Of a DNA stretch of 64,000 bases, positions 45,176 to 53,145 are shown piece after piece. Source of the stretch: Sulfurovum sp. TSL6 (GTDB lineage: Bacteria > Campylobacterota > Campylobacteria > Campylobacterales > Sulfurovaceae); contig NZ_BPFJ01000001.1 of the NCBI RefSeq assembly GCF_019972115.1, positions 806,001 through 870,000 of the forward strand, written 5' to 3'. Under the pieces are notes generated by a model. That model did no database searches, was not told where the DNA came from, and saw nothing but the letters and a program-made list of their open reading frames with translations. The number at the start of each line of letters is the position of its first letter. The stretch's first letter is position 1. The translations under genes and the position numbers were made by a program.

Positions 45176-46357
45176 ATGAGTAAATTAAAAATAGGAGTCA
45201 TTGGGACTTCAAAAAAAGAAGATGAGAGACGTTTTCCAATCCATCCGGAGCATTTGTCTCGTATTCCTGAAGCCCTTCGTCGTCAGCTAATATTTGAAGA
45301 AGGATATGGAGCGGCCTTTGGTGTCTCAGATTCTGAAATTGCTGCTCAGACAGGTGGTATTGCCTCAAGACATGAATTATTAGCCGACATTGGCACAGTT
45401 ATCATTAACAAACCAGTATTGACTGATTTGGAAGAACTAAAAGTTGGAGGAACACTCTGGGGCTATGTGCATTGTGTACAGCAGCAGGATATTACCCAGG
45501 CTGCACTTGATCGCAAGCAAACACTCATCGCCTTTGAGGATATGTTTGTTTGGTCTCCTGATGGTTATATGGGGCGCCACACATTTTATAAAAACAACGA
45601 AATGGCAGGTTATTGTGCAGTACTGCATGCCTTACAACTTAAAGGTATCGATGGACACTACGGCAATCAGCGCAAAACGGTTATTTTCAGTTTTGGTGCA
45701 GTAAGTCGTGGGGCGATATACGCTCTCAAAGCACATGGATTTAGAGATATCACAATCTGTATTCAGCGTCCAGATCATGAAGTACGAGAAGAGGTACTAG
45801 ATTGCCACTACGTCAAGGTTCGTCCAGGCACTAAAGGTGAGGCACGCATGATGATGGTGGAACACGATGGAACTGCACATCCGCTAACTGACCTAATCAG
45901 TGAAGCCGATATCATCGTAAACGGAACTTTTCAAGAAACAGATAACCCTATGGACTTTATTATCGAAGAAGAAGGCTCCTGTCTCAAGCCCAATAGCCTG
46001 ATTATCGATGTCAGCTGCGACGAGGGAATGGGATTCTTTTTTGCCAAACCAACCACATTTAAGAATCCAATGTTTAAATATGAAACTGTCGATTACTACG
46101 CAGTGGACCATACTCCGAGTTACCTCTGGGAAAGTGCAACACGCTCAATCTCTGCGGCCCTGATTGTTTATTTACAGACGGTGCTAGATGGTCGTGATAG
46201 TTGGCAGAAAAATGAAACCATTCGAAGGGCTATAAACATTGATGATGGCGTGATTAAAAATCTCTCTATTCTGTCATTCCAAAATCGTGAACCACACTAC
46301 CCTCACGCGCACATTAGTCCGCTTGGAAATGCTGTTACAGATATAGTTGTCGTCTAA
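45176..46357 (+). CDS. Alanine dehydrogenase/PNT-family protein, N5-(carboxyethyl)ornithine synthase-like
   Basis: 393 residues. It opens KIGVIGTSKKEDERRFPIHP, as in the AlaDH/PNT N-terminal domain where Arg and His contact the keto acid. A Rossmann segment VIFSFGAVSRGAIYALKAHG lies near 174-193. WGYVHCVQQQDITQAALDRK and LIAFEDMFV near 96-125 resemble N5-(carboxyethyl)ornithine synthase more than classical alanine dehydrogenase. Such enzymes reductively couple pyruvate with an amino acid using NAD(P)H. AAAAGG precedes the ATG. It lies alone in an accessory region after the tRNA. The substrate is unknown. Confidence 0.6.
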   Translation: MSKLKIGVIGTSKKEDERRFPIHPEHLSRIPEALRRQLIFEEGYGAAFGVSDSEIAAQTGGIASRHELLADIGTVIINKPVLTDLEELKVGGTLWGYVHCVQQQDITQAALDRKQTLIAFEDMFVWSPDGYMGRHTFYKNNEMAGYCAVLHALQLKGIDGHYGNQRKTVIFSFGAVSRGAIYALKAHGFRDITICIQRPDHEVREEVLDCHYVKVRPGTKGEARMMMVEHDGTAHPLTDLISEADIIVNGTFQETDNPMDFIIEEEGSCLKPNSLIIDVSCDEGMGFFFAKPTTFKNPMFKYETVDYYAVDHTPSYLWESATRSISAALIVYLQTVLDGRDSWQKNETIRRAINIDDGVIKNLSILSFQNREPHYPHAHISPLGNAVTDIVVV

Positions 46358-46479
46358 CAACTTCCTACAACCGATGCACCTTCGTGCGCGGCTAAAGAAA
46401 GTATTACATGTACATGTGGTTATCATCATGCTCCTAAATCATGATAATCTTATAAAAAATATCTATTTTTATAAATAAT

Positions 46480-46508
46480 TTGCTATTATTAAAATATTCA
46501 GCTATAAT
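46480..46508 (+). promoter_or_regulatory. csp promoter, copy B
   Basis: TTGCTA (46480-46485), 17-bp spacer and TATAAT (46503-46508), identical to copy A. The leader with its 5' hairpin is also identical, so both copies should respond alike. Confidence 0.7.
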
Positions 46509-46660
46509 AATACTATTGAAAGATGATTTAGAGTTTCATCTTTGGCTAGACTTTTATTGCTTACCTTTAGTTTACAGTATTATCCACCCGAAAAAGAACA
46601 CTCCACTTTATATTTTCAGCACATCAGAAATGAAGTGTATAACAACTAAAAGGAATTGCA

Positions 46661-46879
46661 ATGGCAACTCAAGTAAACGGAACCGTAAAATGGTTCAACA
46701 GTGAAAAAGGTTTCGGTTTTATCGAACAAGAAAATGGTGGAAATGATGTATTTGTACACTATCGTCAAATTAACAGCAACGGTTACGACCGTGTTTCCCT
46801 TAATGAAGGTCAAAAAGTGACTTTTGAGATCGGTGAAGGTCAAAAAGGCCCACAGGCTGAAAACGTTACTGGTCTTTAA
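46661..46879 (+). CDS. Cold-shock protein, copy B
   Basis: 72 residues, identical to the protein at 31943, with intact RNP1 (KGFGFIEQ) and RNP2 (VFVHY). The same AGGAA site and the same 145-nt leader precede it. The same 9-bp GAGA stem-loop follows at 46889-46910. It doubles the dose of this RNA chaperone. Confidence 0.95.
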   Translation: MATQVNGTVKWFNSEKGFGFIEQENGGNDVFVHYRQINSNGYDRVSLNEGQKVTFEIGEGQKGPQAENVTGL

Positions 46880-46972
46880 GACCCTCTAATGGACAGAGAG
46901 ATCTGTCCATAGTTTAAACACTTCTATAAAGAGACTACTAGGTCTTTTTATGAATTGCTTAAAGGAAAACGT

Positions 46973-47182
46973 ATGAAAAGTAAAGAAGCTGTTTTTGAAG
47001 CGTTAAATGAAGGTAAAAATCTTATGAGTTGTATCACAGGGATACAATATACAATGATTAAAGGGATCTTACATACTCGTCATAGTGAAAGAAGTGACTG
47101 GGAGCAAAGTGAACTTAATTTTTACAATCCGCCATCTTGGCTCAACCTCAAAATAATAGAGGAAAAATCTGCCAATATATAA
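46973..47182 (+). CDS. Small conserved protein downstream of csp, copy B
   Basis: 69 residues, identical to the product at 32255, with the same AAGGA site. Family unknown. Stem-loop CAGAGTC/GACTCTG at 47190-47208 follows, after which similarity with copy A ends. Confidence 0.65.
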   Translation: MKSKEAVFEALNEGKNLMSCITGIQYTMIKGILHTRHSERSDWEQSELNFYNPPSWLNLKIIEEKSANI

Positions 47183-47369
47183 GATATCACAGAGTCTGAT
47201 GGACTCTGCTATTCCACATCTTAAAATCTCTACTCTCTCATTAAAAAATATTCCATTTATTAAATCCAAAGCGTCCATCCTTATCTAATATTTTTATAAT
47301 AATTTTATGTTAATATATAATTATTATTTATACTATATAAATGAAATACTATTTCTGAAAGGGATTATA

Positions 47370-47690
47370 ATGGGATTAACATTGATTATTGTAGGGTTGG
47401 TCATTTCATATTTTTGTTGGATACAAAAAAGAGAGATAGAGTATATTGATAAAAAAAATCATGAAAATGAAATAGGCATAGAACGTATAGGTGACAAGGG
47501 CATAAAAATTCAAACCAAATTGCTGAATAATGAAAAACTAACCCTCATTGAGTGGCTGCATTTGTATTCACATAAAATAACGTATAGTGCGCTCAAATAT
47601 GGTTTTTATGGTGGTTTTGTTTTGAGTTTTATCGGTTTTGTTCTGTTTGTTTCCGTCATATTCCATTTTACCACTTCAATGACAGTGTAG
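47370..47690 (+). CDS. Two-helix membrane protein of unknown function
   Basis: 106 residues from the ATG at 47370, preceded by AAAGGGA; the frame opens at 47307 but the extra 21 residues lack a ribosome site. One hydrophobic helix lies at about 2-20 (LTLIIVGLVISYFCW) and another near the C-terminus (GGFVLSFIGFVLFVSVIF), joined by a charged loop of ~60 residues. No family is recognised. It sits between csp copy B and the candidate RNA. Confidence 0.6.
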   Translation: MGLTLIIVGLVISYFCWIQKREIEYIDKKNHENEIGIERIGDKGIKIQTKLLNNEKLTLIEWLHLYSHKITYSALKYGFYGGFVLSFIGFVLFVSVIFHFTTSMTV

Positions 47691-47717
47691 TAAGATCACC
47701 GATCTTCTTATGTTCTA

Positions 47718-47837
47718 GCATACATATTTACATTCCGTTAGTGTAACTTATATACACTTCTTCATAGCAACCAAAAACATGAAATTTATTTTTCATGATT
47801 AACTCCTCAATTTTTAACTCCTCCCTTTGGTTGCTAT
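47718..47837 (+). ncRNA. Candidate structured small RNA, copy B
   Basis: ATAGCAACCAAA (47764-47775) pairs with TTTGGTTGCTAT (47826-47837), the same arms as copy A at 35383-35465. The inner hairpin is AACATGAAA with TTTCATGATT, and the loop carries ACTCCT twice (AACTCCTC and AACTCCTCCC), anti-Shine-Dalgarno-like. Upstream, TTTACA (47728-47733 region) is followed after ~18 nt by TATACA, a fair promoter that would start the RNA close to the left arm. Copy A's C9 tract is absent here. Minus-strand reading gives a ribosome site and a 22-residue frame, so direction is not certain. The remaining 47838-47976 is AT-rich. Confidence 0.5.
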
Positions 47838-47976
47838 TTATTAAACACGAACAAAACTACACCAAAACATCCCTAAATGAATTAAGCATGCTTAACGTTA
47901 TAAAAATAATCATATAGTTATATTTTATATATTACTCGCTCCAATTAAGTATAATAATAAATAAGGATAAAAAAGT

Positions 47977-48540
47977 ATGTTAGAAGAACTTACCTCACTT
48001 GTTTCACAATATGGTTTATGGATTGTATTCTTTGGTATGATGACAGAAGGAACCATTATGATCATGGTCTCTGGAGTATTGTGTTATCTTGGGATGTTAT
48101 CTTTAGAAGAGACTATCCCTGTTGCTATATTTGGAGCAATCATAGGCGATCAGTTTTGGTACTGTATAGGTAGATGTTATGGTCAACATATACTAAACAG
48201 GTTTCCTTTGCTAAAACAAAGAATTAAAGAGCTTGAACATTCTGTAAAAAAACGAGGAATATGGCTAGCATTCAGTGGGCGTTTTATTTATAGTGGTGCG
48301 ATATTGTTTCCTGTAACACTAGGTACCTATGGGTATCTTCATAAAAAATTTACTCTTTTTAATACACTAGGTATCATCGTATGGAGTGTGTCAGGAATTT
48401 CATTAGGATACATATTGGGTACGGGAGCAGAACACGTTTTTGGAAAAATTGAAAAGATCGAACATTTTATAGGACTTGTACTCATCATTATTTTTTTAGT
48501 TTGGATCACAAAGCCTTATTTCAACAGTAGAGAAAAATAG
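47977..48540 (+). CDS. DedA/VTT-domain membrane protein
   Basis: 187 residues with the DedA layout: hydrophobic re-entrant region near 15-45, the polar stretch GAIIGDQFWYCIGRCYG near 51-67, and FSGRFIYSGAILFPVTLGTYGY near 97-118 (the FxGRFxPxxR-like motif with changes). A C-terminal membrane helix ends in WITKPYFNSREK. DedA proteins act in lipid carrier recycling and membrane homeostasis, and several are undecaprenyl-phosphate flippases. It is monocistronic. Confidence 0.85.
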   Translation: MLEELTSLVSQYGLWIVFFGMMTEGTIMIMVSGVLCYLGMLSLEETIPVAIFGAIIGDQFWYCIGRCYGQHILNRFPLLKQRIKELEHSVKKRGIWLAFSGRFIYSGAILFPVTLGTYGYLHKKFTLFNTLGIIVWSVSGISLGYILGTGAEHVFGKIEKIEHFIGLVLIIIFLVWITKPYFNSREK

Positions 48541-48571
48541 AAAGATGATGATTTTGATCTAGTGGAAGAAT

Positions 48572-48690
48572 GTGAGGGATTCCAACACTAGATTAAATCC
48601 CTTAAACGCCCTATTCTAGGGCATACATAAATTAAAAAGTTAGCTGTTGGCATACAAATAACGTACAAATTTGGCAGAGTCTACCAAAAT
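48572..48690. repeat. Att-like degenerate direct repeat, left copy
   Basis: This stretch aligns at roughly 85 percent with 51655-51775: both contain ACTAG(A/T)TTAAATCCCTTAAACGCCC as two consecutive blocks, AGGGCAT, TAGCTGTTGGCA and TTTGGCAGA. The tRNA-like tail seen in the right copy is worn down here. Together the pair brackets about 2.9 kb with rtcA. Most of the 48541-48885 gap is this repeat and the fragment after it. Confidence 0.7.
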
Positions 48691-48712
48691 ATTATTAGTT
48701 GGGAAGCTTTGA

Positions 48713-48889
48713 ACTGCTAGCTATATTCTACATTCAGTAGTGCCAAGTTTTTCAAGAAGTTCACCTTCTGATTACCAAAGGTACGATACATTATCTACTG
48801 ACAGAGAACATGCTAAGCATATTAAAAATATAGTGAAAGAAAAAGAGAATGATAACGCATGCCCTAAATGTGAAAGTGAATTTTTATGA
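48713..48889 (+). pseudogene. C-terminal fragment of a NERD/topoisomerase-zinc-finger type protein
   Basis: A 58-codon open frame after a TGA has no start codon. It ends in a protein-like tail (STDREHAKHIKNIVKEKEND, then ACPKCESEF). The helix plus CPKC zinc half-motif resembles the region where NERD-domain nucleases pass into a topoisomerase-type zinc finger. The stop overlaps the next ATG by 4 bp. Probably a leftover of a lost neighbour. Confidence 0.4.
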
Positions 48890-49701
48890 AAGATACTGAA
48901 TGTATTGGTTTCTTGCAGCAAGCTTTGCCGACACTGCATATGCAGTGGCAGGGATTTCGCAAAGTCGGAAAGCAGGTATGCAAACGGATAAAGCGGCGTT
49001 TGCAGGCATTGGGCTTAGCTGATATCACAGCATACAGCAGATATCTGAAAGAAAATAAAGAGGAGTGGAGTGTTTTGGATGATATGTGCCGTATCACCAT
49101 TTCCCGCTTCTACCGTGACAGAGGGGTGTTTGACTCTATTCGCGAAACAGTGCTTTTAAACATAGCCAGAGAAGCTGAGGCAAAGGGAGAAAAGAGCATA
49201 AAAGTCTGGAGTGCAGGAGCTGCTTCCGGGGAGGAAGCCTATACACTCTCGATCATATGGGAGCAATGCTTTGCAAAGCGCTTTCCAAGACTGACACTAA
49301 AGATCGTTGCAACAGACAGTCATACACATATGCTCAAGCGGGCAAGAAGAGCCTGTTACGCGTTTGGAAGCCTCAAGGATTTTCCAAAACAGTGGCTTGA
49401 AGAGGCATTTGAGAGAAAAGATGGACACTACTGTCTAAAGGAGCATTATAAACACCAGGTCCGATTTCTTCAACAGGATATCCGCCAAACAATGCCGGAG
49501 AATTATTTCGATCTGATACTCTGCAGAAATCTTCTCTTTAGCTATTTTGATGAACCGCTTCAACGAAAAATACTCACACAGTTGAAAAGAAAACTACACC
49601 CAAATGGTTATCTGGTTATCGGCATCCATGAATCTCTGCCAAAAGACTCTGGAGGATTCAGGGAGATTTCAGAGCATAATAGAATCTACCAAAAAACTTA
49701 A
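48886..49701 (+). CDS. Free-standing CheR-type methyltransferase
   Basis: 271 residues. The SAM motif WSAGAASGEEAYTLSIIWE near 106-124 corresponds to the CheR GCSTGEEPYS motif. CRITISRFYRDRGVFDSI near 67-84 is the loop before it, ATDSHTHMLKRAR is the second SAM contact, and FDLILCRNLLFSYFDE near 204-219 is the CheR-type motif. It lacks chemotaxis genes as neighbours and lies in a small islet with rtcA and a DUF504 gene, so an RNA or repair substrate is possible rather than a chemoreceptor. The ribosome site is weak. Confidence 0.82.
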   Translation: MKDTECIGFLQQALPTLHMQWQGFRKVGKQVCKRIKRRLQALGLADITAYSRYLKENKEEWSVLDDMCRITISRFYRDRGVFDSIRETVLLNIAREAEAKGEKSIKVWSAGAASGEEAYTLSIIWEQCFAKRFPRLTLKIVATDSHTHMLKRARRACYAFGSLKDFPKQWLEEAFERKDGHYCLKEHYKHQVRFLQQDIRQTMPENYFDLILCRNLLFSYFDEPLQRKILTQLKRKLHPNGYLVIGIHESLPKDSGGFREISEHNRIYQKT

Positions 49702-49752
49702 ACCTTAGTAGTGACTGCTGCCCCGGTCAGCTATTATTTTTGAATTATTGCT

Positions 49753-50820
49753 TCAGTACACTGTCGCACCTGAAACAATTATACGCCCAGGTTCTCCCAC
49801 CTCTGCATCTATAAAGATATCTACAGCTATGAACTGCCTGATAATGTGGGCATTGGTGACCAGGTGCCTGCTGATGCAATCGGTCTTAAGTTCGCTGACC
49901 CCGTCTGCCAGAGACATGGGCAGAAGCAACTGATCAGCCAGATATCGGTCCACAGATGCACCGCTTTTGTGATACTCTATCAGGTAGGCACATGCTTCTT
50001 CGGCAACCTCTTCAGAGTATTTACCCGGCTTCCCAAGCGCTGAGAAACCAGCCAGGGCATGCTCGTATTGTACCGTCAGGAAAATTCCGGCCCCGGATCC
50101 TACGCACCGCTCGCGCCGCGGGGTGATCTCGGCCGAGAATCCGCTGCTTTTTAGGATTGCTCCCGCCCTATCGGCCATCCTTTGGGGAATATGCGCCGGT
50201 AGGTTGCAGGCAGTTGCATTCCCCCATATACGTTGGAGATTCCCGCGCTCAGTGAGTTTAAGCGGCATCAACGAAGCAGAACCGAAAATTTCCACGGTCA
50301 TCTCTCCACCCCCAACAGGATAGAAGCCCCGGGCATTCAACCGGCATTGGGCTTTTATTCCCATGCGCTCAAGCATTGGCAGAAACACATGGGCTATATA
50401 CTCATACGGAGGGCTCCACGCCACATTGGTGCCTCCACGGAGCACCAGATGGCTTTTTGCGTTGGTAAGTGCGAGAGGAAGCAGCAGTGTCTGCAGTATA
50501 AGTGTCACCGATCCGGCACTGCCTTTTTGCGCCGCTTCTGTGACATCAAAGATATATCTGTCCGCTCGCGGCTTGGCTTGGGGTTCAAACAGCAGTTTCA
50601 TCGAGCCTATTTCGGCGCCTTCGACATTTGCATCACAGATCTCGGCCAGTGCAAGCACGTTGGTCAAGTGCTGGGGTGCAAGCCCGGGATTCGGCCGGTT
50701 TTTACGAATGTTATGAATGGCTACAGGTTTTCCGGTCAGGGCTGAAAGTGTAAGAGAGGTCCTGATCACCTGTCCGCCACCTTCACCGAAGGAGCCATCT
50801 ATCTCTACCCAGGTTTTCAT
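49753..50820 (-). CDS. rtcA: RNA 3'-terminal phosphate cyclase
   Basis: 355 residues, full RtcA length. IDGSFGEGGGQVIRTSLTLS near 7-26 is the family signature, RGGTNVAWSPPYEY near 129-142, and the AMP-accepting histidine is in SRHLVTNAHIIRQF near 310-323. It converts RNA 3'-phosphate ends to 2',3'-cyclic phosphate with ATP, making ends that RtcB can join. The gene is visibly richer in GC than its surroundings, which suggests transfer. It is divergent from the DUF504 gene and has an extended -10 at 50949-50957. Confidence 0.95.
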   Translation of the reverse strand: MKTWVEIDGSFGEGGGQVIRTSLTLSALTGKPVAIHNIRKNRPNPGLAPQHLTNVLALAEICDANVEGAEIGSMKLLFEPQAKPRADRYIFDVTEAAQKGSAGSVTLILQTLLLPLALTNAKSHLVLRGGTNVAWSPPYEYIAHVFLPMLERMGIKAQCRLNARGFYPVGGGEMTVEIFGSASLMPLKLTERGNLQRIWGNATACNLPAHIPQRMADRAGAILKSSGFSAEITPRRERCVGSGAGIFLTVQYEHALAGFSALGKPGKYSEEVAEEACAYLIEYHKSGASVDRYLADQLLLPMSLADGVSELKTDCISRHLVTNAHIIRQFIAVDIFIDAEVGEPGRIIVSGATVY

Positions 50821-50948
50821 ACCTCGTTCCGATCATACCGATGGAGATGCATAGACCAGTTCATCCTACCAAAACCTCTCAATCTCAATAAGCCCATCTA
50901 TACCCTCTCTTTACAGGATTTTCATCTATCTATTTTATCTTACTTATC

Positions 50949-50957
50949 ATCATAGCA
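50949..50957 (-). promoter_or_regulatory. Extended -10 promoter of rtcA
   Basis: On the minus strand TGCTATGAT followed by GATAAGTAAG resembles the TGCTAGAAT...AAGTAAGG core in front of archease-rtcB and tdh. It lies ~130 bp before rtcA. On the plus strand TTTTGCTATACT near 51012-51023 is a matching extended -10 for the DUF504 pair. Nothing else stands out in 50821-51112. Confidence 0.4.
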
Positions 50958-51112
50958 TCTGTTTGCATAAGCTTGAGTAATATTTCATAGGTTTTGAAAA
51001 GTAGACAATTTTGCTATACTCTTCATACTGAATTATCGTAATAGAAAGAGACTTTGTATGTCAAAGTATTGACTGCAGTTGGTTTGATCCATCAAAAGAA
51101 CAGGAGTGACAC

Positions 51113-51238
51113 ATGACCTTAGAGCGAGTGCAGGAGTTTTTCAGCTGGAGTGCTTCACTGGGCATGGGCATACTGCTTTTGTCTTTTTTCATCATGCCCT
51201 CTCCGACTTTGAGCAGTTTGACATGGTATGCATTGTAG
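51113..51238 (+). CDS. Short DUF6868-like membrane peptide overlapping DUF504 gene
   Basis: A 41-residue frame with AGGAG 6-7 nt before its ATG opens MTLERVQEFFSWSASLGMGI and continues as one membrane helix (LLLSFFIMPSP). The opening resembles the ~80-residue DUF6868 family, but this frame stops early, so it may be truncated. Its stop lies 16 bp inside the DUF504 gene, which could couple their translation. Confidence 0.5.
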   Translation: MTLERVQEFFSWSASLGMGILLLSFFIMPSPTLSSLTWYAL

Positions 51239-51486
51239 ACCTACTCAACAGGATCCGATGGGACAAAGAGTTCGGTAAAGGAGAGTTTGTCATAGGCTAC
51301 GAAAATCATATGCTGGATCAATATGTGTACGTACCATTTAAAGAGATCATCTTTGAAGAAGGGAACCACTTCTCTTTTGAACTCATAAATGAAATGGGAG
51401 AATTCATCACCATTCCGTTTCACCGTGTCAGAGAAGTCTTAAAAGACAATAAGGTCATCTGGCAGAGGCCCCCGCACACACCATAA
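51223..51486 (+). CDS. MJ1316/DUF504 RNA-end recognition protein
   Basis: 87 residues from the ATG at 51223; the longer in-frame opening at 51106 runs through another gene's reading frame and is unlikely. LLNRIRWDKEFGKGEFVIGY, VPFKEIIF, FSFEL and IPFHRVREVLKDNKVIWQR match the DUF504/MJ1316 domain nearly end to end. This domain has been proposed to recognise RNA with cyclic-phosphate ends and is found with RNA repair enzymes. It is divergent from rtcA, ~400 bp apart, supporting one repair module. Confidence 0.8.
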   Translation: MVCIVDLLNRIRWDKEFGKGEFVIGYENHMLDQYVYVPFKEIIFEEGNHFSFELINEMGEFITIPFHRVREVLKDNKVIWQRPPHTP

Positions 51487-51645
51487 CCCAAAGAAAATAA
51501 ATATAATCTAAGATACACCAGAATTGACGTGATTAATTGAGATAGAAAATTGTATTTAGTTTTAGGATAAGTATTAAATTATATGCATTTGTTGTAACAA
51601 AATTTAAAAAAGTGATTTATTTCCCATATATTTGGGCTTTGTGAA

Positions 51646-51672
51646 TGGCGGACAGTGAGAGGGACTCGAACA
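51646..51672 (-). other. tRNA 3'-end fragment (probably tRNA-Ser type)
   Basis: On the minus strand GTTCGAGTCCCTC, TCACTGTCC, G and CCA form a T-arm half plus acceptor 3' strand with encoded CCA; the matching 5' half is not present. Such fragments mark integration at tRNA genes. It begins the right att-like repeat. Nothing else is seen in 51487-51645. Confidence 0.65.
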
Positions 51673-51775
51673 CTAGTTTAAATCCCTTAAACGCCCTATT
51701 TTAGGGCATCTACAAATTAAACAGTAGCTGTTGGCAAACAATTAACATACTGATTTGGCAGACTCTGGAAAATTA
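51655..51775. repeat. Att-like degenerate direct repeat, right copy
   Basis: Partner of 48572-48690 in the same orientation. The best-kept blocks are TTAAATCCCTTAAACGCCC, TTTTAGGGCAT, TAGCTGTTGGCA and GATTTGGCAGA. It joins directly to the tRNA 3' fragment. A further TTGGCAGAGTC at about 52850 hints at a third remnant. Confidence 0.7.
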
Positions 51776-51836
51776 AATAATCAATCTAAACTATATCTCA
51801 TCCATGTAATGAAATAAGACTCAAAGTCTTATAATC

Positions 51837-52700
51837 TTAATCCAGATACAATCCTGCACATACAACAATCATTTTCCCATCGATCATCACTTTTTTGACA
51901 TATGCTGATTTTTGTGACTTTTCTACATCTCCTGGTTTTGGCCATGGATAATCAACCCAACCTCTACCTTTTGTTTTGGCTACATTTATAAATTCCCTTA
52001 CAAAATAGTTTCCCTGAGCATCTTTATAATCAATCACATTACGCCCTTCTAATTTTGGAAAAGCTGCATTCATTAACTCTACACCATTTTCATCAATAAC
52101 AAAAACATAGGTATCCTGATAACTATACTGACTTCTCTTGCTTCTTAGAGTATCAAATGCCTTAAGACCATTCCGTTCGATTAGTTTCACTGCTGAATCA
52201 ACCGCATCTACAATAAAGGATCTTTGTACAGGCATATCATAGGCACCACTTCCTATAAGAAATATTTTTCCAGAAGGGCTTTTCACTTGCATTACATACG
52301 TACTTTTCCAACTTGGATCCAACTCACCTGGTTTTGGCCAACGGTAATGTACCCACCCTCTTCCTGCTTTTGATGAAGCTACTTCGATCATGAGTTTACC
52401 AATTGGCTTTTCATCAACATCTTTAATGTCACGAACATATTTACCTTCACCTTTTACATCAGGGGGATATACATACCGTAACCCATCCATATCCCAGACA
52501 AATATATATTGATCATCATGGAACCATTTTGTTCCCTTTTGTCTGAATGCATTAAATGCTTTATCACCTTTCTCTACTATCAAAGCTGCACCACTTTTGA
52601 CAAACTGTTCAAGTGCTACTGCTTCTTTCGCATGCATTACACTTGCAACAGTACTTATCAACACTATGAACTTCAAAAAACGTACAATAAAATTATGCAT
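51837..52700 (-). CDS. Periplasmic tandem Cache-domain protein
   Basis: 287 residues from the ATG at 52700, preceded by AAGGA; the frame opens at 52739. A signal peptide (FLKFIVLISTVASVMHA) is followed by two copies of a single-Cache-type sensor module, each with YVFVxDxxG, then GRGWVxYxWPKPG and a closing strand. Copies cover about 35-160 and 165-287. No membrane helix, kinase or chemoreceptor signalling domain follows, so it should be a soluble periplasmic ligand binder. Ligand unknown. Confidence 0.8.
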   Translation of the reverse strand: MHNFIVRFLKFIVLISTVASVMHAKEAVALEQFVKSGAALIVEKGDKAFNAFRQKGTKWFHDDQYIFVWDMDGLRYVYPPDVKGEGKYVRDIKDVDEKPIGKLMIEVASSKAGRGWVHYRWPKPGELDPSWKSTYVMQVKSPSGKIFLIGSGAYDMPVQRSFIVDAVDSAVKLIERNGLKAFDTLRSKRSQYSYQDTYVFVIDENGVELMNAAFPKLEGRNVIDYKDAQGNYFVREFINVAKTKGRGWVDYPWPKPGDVEKSQKSAYVKKVMIDGKMIVVCAGLYLD

Positions 52701-53114
52701 ATCAATCCTTTTCCTAAATATGATCTCGTACATAAACAAATGACTAAATTCCTATTCTCATTATGCGATATTGCATAACAAAAGGTTTATGTAGGGACAG
52801 ATAATAACTATGTTCCTTACTAGTATAATATAAGTAAATTATAAAAAAGTTGGCAGAGTCATTTTTTGGTGTAATCGAAAAACCGAAAATACGGGATATA
52901 ATCTATGATTCGGGCAGCTATTTTTTTTCATTTGATCTAATTTTTTATATCAATAACTCATTTTATAATAGATATAGTTAGTTTCTCTGTTTTAAAATCA
53001 TACAATTATACGTGTAGCAAATGTAAAGTACATAGCCAATTTAGTATTTAAATTTATGATACAATAATATAATAAAATATTAAATTTTCTAGCAGAATTG
53101 TAATAGTCTTTTTC

Positions 53115-53120
53115 TATAAT
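53115..53120 (+). promoter_or_regulatory. Probable -10 of the nuo operon
   Basis: A perfect TATAAT lies 25 bp before the nuoA start, with T-rich sequence and no clear -35 upstream. The 52701-53145 gap also holds TTGGCAGAGTC near 52850 (see repeats), and several further AT-rich -10-like words, for example GATATAAT near 52895. Confidence 0.45.
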
Positions 53121-53145
53121 ATAAAATCTTTTTAAAGGGGACAAA

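Larger units (their letters stand above)
46478..47242 (+). repeat. Cold-shock locus duplication, copy B (~765 bp)
   Basis: Second copy of 31760-32524 at offset 14718, same orientation, starting at the -35 box and ending after the second stem-loop. A base change (GCTGTTCC in A, GCTATTCC in B) and a CCC/CTC change near the right end show these are two real loci. No inverted repeats or transposase flank it. The gap before it (46358-46477) shows nothing. Confidence 0.92.

Noticed and set aside
47718-47837. 22-residue peptide with GAGGAG site on the minus strand of candidate RNA copy B
   Set aside because: The frame is not kept in copy A, where stops interrupt it, while the paired arms are kept; RNA structure explains the region better. 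I keep strand as uncertain.
51106-51222. Longer N-terminus for the DUF504 protein
   Set aside because: This part reads the wrong frame of a DUF6868-like gene that has the ribosome site; DUF504 proteins are normally 75-90 residues.
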